Positions 61,001-64,000 of a stretch of 64,000 nt of DNA are shown here, one piece after another (within the stretch, counting starts at the first letter, position 1; every line of letters starts with the position of its first letter). The position numbers were made by a program, and so were the translations under genes. Location of the stretch: assembly GCA_910589105.1 (NCBI GenBank), contig CAJUST010000003.1, positions 81,105 through 145,104 on the forward strand, written 5' to 3'. The notes below the pieces were generated by a model that saw nothing but the letters and a program-made list of their open reading frames with translations, searched no databases and was not told the DNA's origin. The stretch is from an uncultured Lachnospiraceae bacterium. Lineage in GTDB: Bacteria; Bacillota; Clostridia; Lachnospirales; Lachnospiraceae.

Positions 61001-64000
61001 CACTTTAAAGCCAAATGAATATATCGGATTAAAACTGGATCGGCTGCATGAGGTTTCTGAGATTACAGTAGATGGGTCAGATCCAATAAACGGGCTTACG
61101 GTAGAGAAGGCGGCCAATCAATTAGAGTGGAAAGAAAAAGACGATCTGGAAAACGCGGCCCGTTATATCCGCCTTATCAATAAGACAAATGCAGATGTTA
61201 CATTTGATTTGACGACGTTTGAAGTAACAACGTCTGAATTAAAGCCGAGCGATTTTCTTGAGTCAAATATCGGCGGCGCGGATCATGCTGAAGATGCAAG
61301 GAAGCTTGGCACAACCAAATATTTGATGGATGGAGATCTTACCACAAAAGCGAAGTTTTGCGCCACGCAAAAAAGTGGGGATTATGTGACATATGATTTG
61401 GGGCAGGAAATTACGCTTCGTTCTTTAAGGGTTTATGTATTGGATACGGCTTTGGATTATCCAAGGGATGCGAAAATTCAAGCTTCCGTGGATAACAGTA
61501 CATGGACGGATATTCTTACAATCGGAGATGGGGAAGTAAACCCGGCAGATGAAGCGAATACAAAACCTATTGAGATGACCGGACCCGGCTGGGCGCATGA
61601 TACTGTGGACGTTGCATATGCCTACGCAGAAAATGCAGCCATTAACAATGTAAAGGCAAGGTATCTCCGTTTAATATTTACGGCTAATTACAGCAGCCGC
61701 TGGTTGGAGTTAAATGAGATTCGGATTAACGGCGGTGAATATATTCCGGACGTCAATGATCCGACGTATCAAACAGATGCGAAATTGATGAAAGGCTTTG
61801 AACCGTCTAATCTGTTTGACAATAATTTGACGACAGCATTCCAGCCGGATTCCAGTTCGGCAAACGGTTCTTTTATCTACCGTCCGTCAGATAAAACGAA
61901 ATTTAGCGGATTTAATATTTTACAGAGTGGAAACGCCATCAGCAATGCAAACGTGTCTGTCCGGACAGCGGACGGTTGGGAAGAAGTAGGGACGTTATAC
62001 CGGAGTTTTTCCTGCTTTGACACAAGTGACATGGAGAATATTTTTGAAATAAAAATAGAATGGGAGAATACGGTTCCTGTTATCTATGAAATTATAATGC
62101 TGGAAAATAATTCAAGCGTCAGCCAGACATTAGAACGGAATCAGGCAGATGCGCAGCGTCAGGCGCAGGAAGCGTCTGAGCGGTTACAAACAGCTCAGGC
62201 AGCTTTGGCGGATATTACTGCCCAAGCCAATACAGCGAAACAGGCATGGGATGCGGAAACGGATAAGACGAGCGCGGAAGCGTTAAGGAAAGAAGCGGAA
62301 TATTATACATTGCTGGCAAAACAATATGGGGCGGAATCCGAAGTTGCCGAGGCGCAAGCATTAAAAGCGACAGGCGAAGCGGAACTTGCCAGGGCGCAAG
62401 CCCAGATTTTACTGCGGGAAGCTGCCGGAATGCCGGACGGAGCGGATAAAACAGATAAAATCCAGCAGGCTGAGGAAAAACTGGGCGAAATTCCAGAGCT
62501 TTTGGCAACTGCGTCTACAAAGCGCGCAGAAGCGCAGTCAAAAAAAACATCACAGAAAGAAACGCAAAAACTGGCAGAGGAAGCGCAGTCAAAGTATGAA
62601 GAAAAGGTGACCATTTTCTATGACATTACGTTTGAAAGCAATCAGGGTTCTGCTGTAGAGGGGCAGCGCGTAAAAGAAGACGGTAAGGTGGAACGGCCGA
62701 CAAATCCGATTAGGGAAGGGTTTATTTTTGATAAGTGGTATAGTGACGCGGCGATGACAACGCCATATAATTTCCGCGCTCCAGTAAAAAGTAATTTAAC
62801 TTTGTATGCAAAATGGCTGGAAAAATGTACGGTGACGTTTGACAGTAAAGGCGGTTCAAATGTTCCCGCCCAGATCGTGGGAAAAGGGCTGACAGCAGAA
62901 AAGCCGTCAGATCCGACGAAAGAAGGCGTTGCATTTGGCGGCTGGTATAGCGATGAGCAGTGCCAGACAGCATATGACTTTGCAACGGTTGTGACAGGCG
63001 ATATTACTTTGTATGCGAAATGGATAGAGGCGTGTACGGTAACATTTGACAGTAAAGGCGGTTCAACTGTCAAAAGCCAGATTGTTGGAAAAGGCTTAAC
63101 TGCGGAAAAACCTTCTGATCCGACAAAAGCAGGCTATGTATTTGGCGGCTGGCATAGCGATGAGCAGTGCCAGACAGCGTATGACTTTACGGCAGCCGTG
63201 ACAGGGGATATTACCTTATATGCGAAGTGGATAGAGGCATTTACAGTGGCATTTGACAGTAAAGGCGGTTCAACCGTCCGCAGTCAGATCGTTGGGAAAG
63301 GCTTAACCGCAGAGGAACCTTCGGCCCCAACGAAAACAGGCTACACATTCGGCGGCTGGTATGTAGATGAGCAGTGCCAGACAGCATACGATTTCGACAC
63401 AGCGGTGACGGCAAATATTACGCTGTATGCGAAATGGACGGCAAAAGGCGGCGGAGAGACAGAGACGTATACGGTGACGTTTGACAGCCAGGGCGGAACA
63501 GAGGTAGAATCGCAGACGGTAAATAAAGATGAACAAGTAACGGAACCAGAAGCTCCGACAAAGTCAGGCTATACATTCGGCGGGTGGTATAAGGAAGCAT
63601 CGTGCGTTACGGCATATGATTTCAACACAGCAGTCACGGCGGATCTTACACTGTATGCGAAATGGACGGCAAAAGGCGGCGGAGAGACAGAGAAGTATAC
63701 AGTAACGTTTGACAGCCAAGGCGGAACAGAAGTAGAACCGCAGACGGTAAATAAAGATGAAAAGGTAACGGAACCAGAAGCTCCGACAAAGTCAGGCTAT
63801 ACATTCGGCGGGTGGTATGAGGAAGCGTCCTGCGATACGGAGTACGATTTTGACACAGCGGTCACGTCAGATTTTACGCTGTATGCAAAATGGACGGCAA
63901 ATGGCGGCGTGGAGACAGAGAAGTATACAGTGACATTTGACAGTAAAGGCGGAACAGAAGTAGAACCGCAGACGGTAAATAAAGATGAAAAGGTAACGGA
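58062..64000 (+). CDS. Secreted GH84 beta-N-acetylglucosaminidase with CBM32 and InlB B-repeats (runs off the window)
   Basis: An open frame of at least 1979 codons with no stop before the window end. AAGGAGGAG precedes the ATG at 58062. Order: signal peptide 1-29 (cleavage after ALA); GH20b-like domain about 35-170; GH84 domain about 175-450 with RGFIEGYYGNPWSKEDR and the catalytic Asp299-Asp300 (LEDDA); helical part; two CBM32-like domains about 660-800 and 805-945; two modules also found in the other GH84 protein; a third CBM32-like domain about 1065-1230; an Ala/Glu/Gln-rich coiled coil about 1353-1517; at least seven InlB B-repeats from about 1520. It probably removes GlcNAc from host glycans. 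Confidence 0.92.
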   Translation, partial: MVKSNKRRALCSFVGLFTLLLAFAVPALAGVAESEGEYEIYPTPQSIVYGAGTTALTEEVNVFAGGGIDEYTKTRIEETLETQELLQAPSQEDGNTNMTVGIYGSGDAADQYGKSHNVDASIYEEYDAYTLWIDNGDIVILGKNTDAAYYGVTTFKRILEQIKEKSVKNLTIKDYAEIEFRGFIEGYYGNPWSKEDRIDLMQFGGEIKMNQYIYAPKDDPLHNKRWRELYDEAGLKDIEALAKAGNESKCFFVYALHPFMNNPVNLSDATYDAELKVVQAKFEQVIRNAGVRQISILEDDATGESAERVIRFLNDMQEWLEELKKEIPDLKTDILYCPTCYMATTDAKMTAISEGVSEKIHILVTGGKIWGEVSQEFSTAFFNGLNANGKGRYPYMWVNWPCNDNTKNSQIMGGHNYILHTGIEPASYEGIVLNPIQESESSKVGIFTAADYCWNIWQDAQEGDQAWDDAFKYIDHMTPIETEESLALREVAKHQIAQSPDQTTGKQVPFEESVELKPLLEAFLAKLDSGTYTSEEILELQEEFQTIYDAADLYLERGTNRRTAAQMKPFFSCLRDLAQAGVRLMQTLKANMENDSDGVWEHFSAAQSVYEKSKTYGFSYFNAGTLYAKAGRKYIEPFVSDVMEYLSSRVITIVNPEYVESGRPYEVAGISKSEGWSVYEGSESNLTDGNDSTSVWYRVPNNKTVVGDYIQIDLGENKKVGNVRAVVGAGNGDKWIKYHVAYSTDGVNFTDITPSYVSAAGSTKDIYTVNLGGVRARYIRLVNDEEVAKWVYFSEFAAYPVTAEAKYTGTVTPIDRWVVYNGATSNLTDGNDNTIVWYDTKGEGDDKDCTLVGDYIEFDLEAVKPVGRVRAVVGAGDAEKWTKYHVSYSTDRTNWTDLPSYQGQASGKDIYVVNLGGQEARYVRLVNDERLHKWVKFSEFSVYSYVETDWFYSNLEDSAGWNVDVSESSDRFSITAKQNVTLKPNEYIGLKLDRLHEVSEITVDGSDPINGLTVEKAANQLEWKEKDDLENAARYIRLINKTNADVTFDLTTFEVTTSELKPSDFLESNIGGADHAEDARKLGTTKYLMDGDLTTKAKFCATQKSGDYVTYDLGQEITLRSLRVYVLDTALDYPRDAKIQASVDNSTWTDILTIGDGEVNPADEANTKPIEMTGPGWAHDTVDVAYAYAENAAINNVKARYLRLIFTANYSSRWLELNEIRINGGEYIPDVNDPTYQTDAKLMKGFEPSNLFDNNLTTAFQPDSSSANGSFIYRPSDKTKFSGFNILQSGNAISNANVSVRTADGWEEVGTLYRSFSCFDTSDMENIFEIKIEWENTVPVIYEIIMLENNSSVSQTLERNQADAQRQAQEASERLQTAQAALADITAQANTAKQAWDAETDKTSAEALRKEAEYYTLLAKQYGAESEVAEAQALKATGEAELARAQAQILLREAAGMPDGADKTDKIQQAEEKLGEIPELLATASTKRAEAQSKKTSQKETQKLAEEAQSKYEEKVTIFYDITFESNQGSAVEGQRVKEDGKVERPTNPIREGFIFDKWYSDAAMTTPYNFRAPVKSNLTLYAKWLEKCTVTFDSKGGSNVPAQIVGKGLTAEKPSDPTKEGVAFGGWYSDEQCQTAYDFATVVTGDITLYAKWIEACTVTFDSKGGSTVKSQIVGKGLTAEKPSDPTKAGYVFGGWHSDEQCQTAYDFTAAVTGDITLYAKWIEAFTVAFDSKGGSTVRSQIVGKGLTAEEPSAPTKTGYTFGGWYVDEQCQTAYDFDTAVTANITLYAKWTAKGGGETETYTVTFDSQGGTEVESQTVNKDEQVTEPEAPTKSGYTFGGWYKEASCVTAYDFNTAVTADLTLYAKWTAKGGGETEKYTVTFDSQGGTEVEPQTVNKDEKVTEPEAPTKSGYTFGGWYEEASCDTEYDFDTAVTSDFTLYAKWTANGGVETEKYTVTFDSKGGTEVEPQTVNKDEKVT
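62634..64000. repeat. InlB B-repeat DNA array, 207-bp and 228-bp units
   Basis: The unit start (ttygacagyaa-type) recurs at about 62634, 62841, 63048, 63255, 63483, 63711 and 63939. The first three steps are 207 bp (69 codons) and the last three 228 bp (76 codons); the longer units add a Gly-rich linker (KGGGETE). Neighbouring long units are nearly identical. The array continues past the window. Confidence 0.9.

Overview
The window looks like a chromosomal segment of a spore-forming, Gram-positive gut clostridium, most probably a Lachnospiraceae member (Bacillota). The evidence is gene content: a YlbJ-type sporulation membrane protein, RemA next to Gmk and RpoZ, a DUF1002 protein, a DUF6033-like protein, a split transketolase, a hisZ-G-D-B-IE operon, an indolepyruvate:ferredoxin oxidoreductase/PaaK set, and very large secreted GH84 hexosaminidases. 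AGGAGG-like ribosome sites and -35/-10 boxes spaced 16-17 nt are common. I cannot name a genus, and I see no rRNA, tRNA, CRISPR array, phage or intact transposon.

Layout. 0-3 kb: ligA and an acetyl-type metA. 3-3.6 kb: decayed zinc-ribbon genes. 3.6-11 kb: a secreted DUF1002 protein, an unknown membrane protein on the minus strand, then a methyltransferase-hslO-nadE-aldo/keto reductase run. 11-17 kb: a PAP2 phosphatase, an L,D-transpeptidase, tcdA, the two transketolase halves and a DUF6033-like protein. 17-25 kb: a CgeB-like glycosyltransferase, a two-gene minimal SUF system (sufC plus a short SufB/D), a zinc-ribbon regulator, murI, a TraX-like membrane protein, a NYN/LOTUS protein and pyrG. 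25.5-31.7 kb: a 2055-residue secreted GH84 enzyme. 31.9-38.5 kb: iorAB-paaK, an amidohydrolase and an acyl-CoA ligase. 38.6-45.8 kb: a housekeeping block (yicC, remA, gmk, rpoZ, rimO, pgsA, cinA C-terminal domain, rsmD, coaD, a coiled-coil protein, ylbJ). 45.9-52 kb: pepD, an M23 peptidase, a HAD phosphatase, a YgiQ-type radical SAM protein, a RluA-type synthase and recU. 52-57 kb: the histidine operon. 57-64 kb: a small membrane protein and a second GH84 enzyme that runs off the window.

How the parts fit. The two GH84 proteins share a module order after the catalytic domain (CBM32-like domains plus two unnamed modules) and differ in their tails: Big_2 plus leucine-rich repeats in one, coiled coil plus InlB B-repeats in the other. 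They suggest a host-glycan (mucin or hyaluronan) lifestyle. IorAB and PaaK suggest fermentation of aromatic amino acids to aryl-acetates with a CoA-ligation step. The histidine operon encodes the early steps and HisB, but hisA, hisF, hisH and hisC are not here, although a HisF-like barrel that has lost both catalytic aspartates is fused to HisIE.

The least expected signals are that fused pseudo-HisF barrel, the minimal SUF pair, and a recurring pattern of short degenerate tandem duplications (32-37 bp) at gene ends and in intergenic DNA. One of these duplicates the start of remA twice as eight-codon mini-ORFs.
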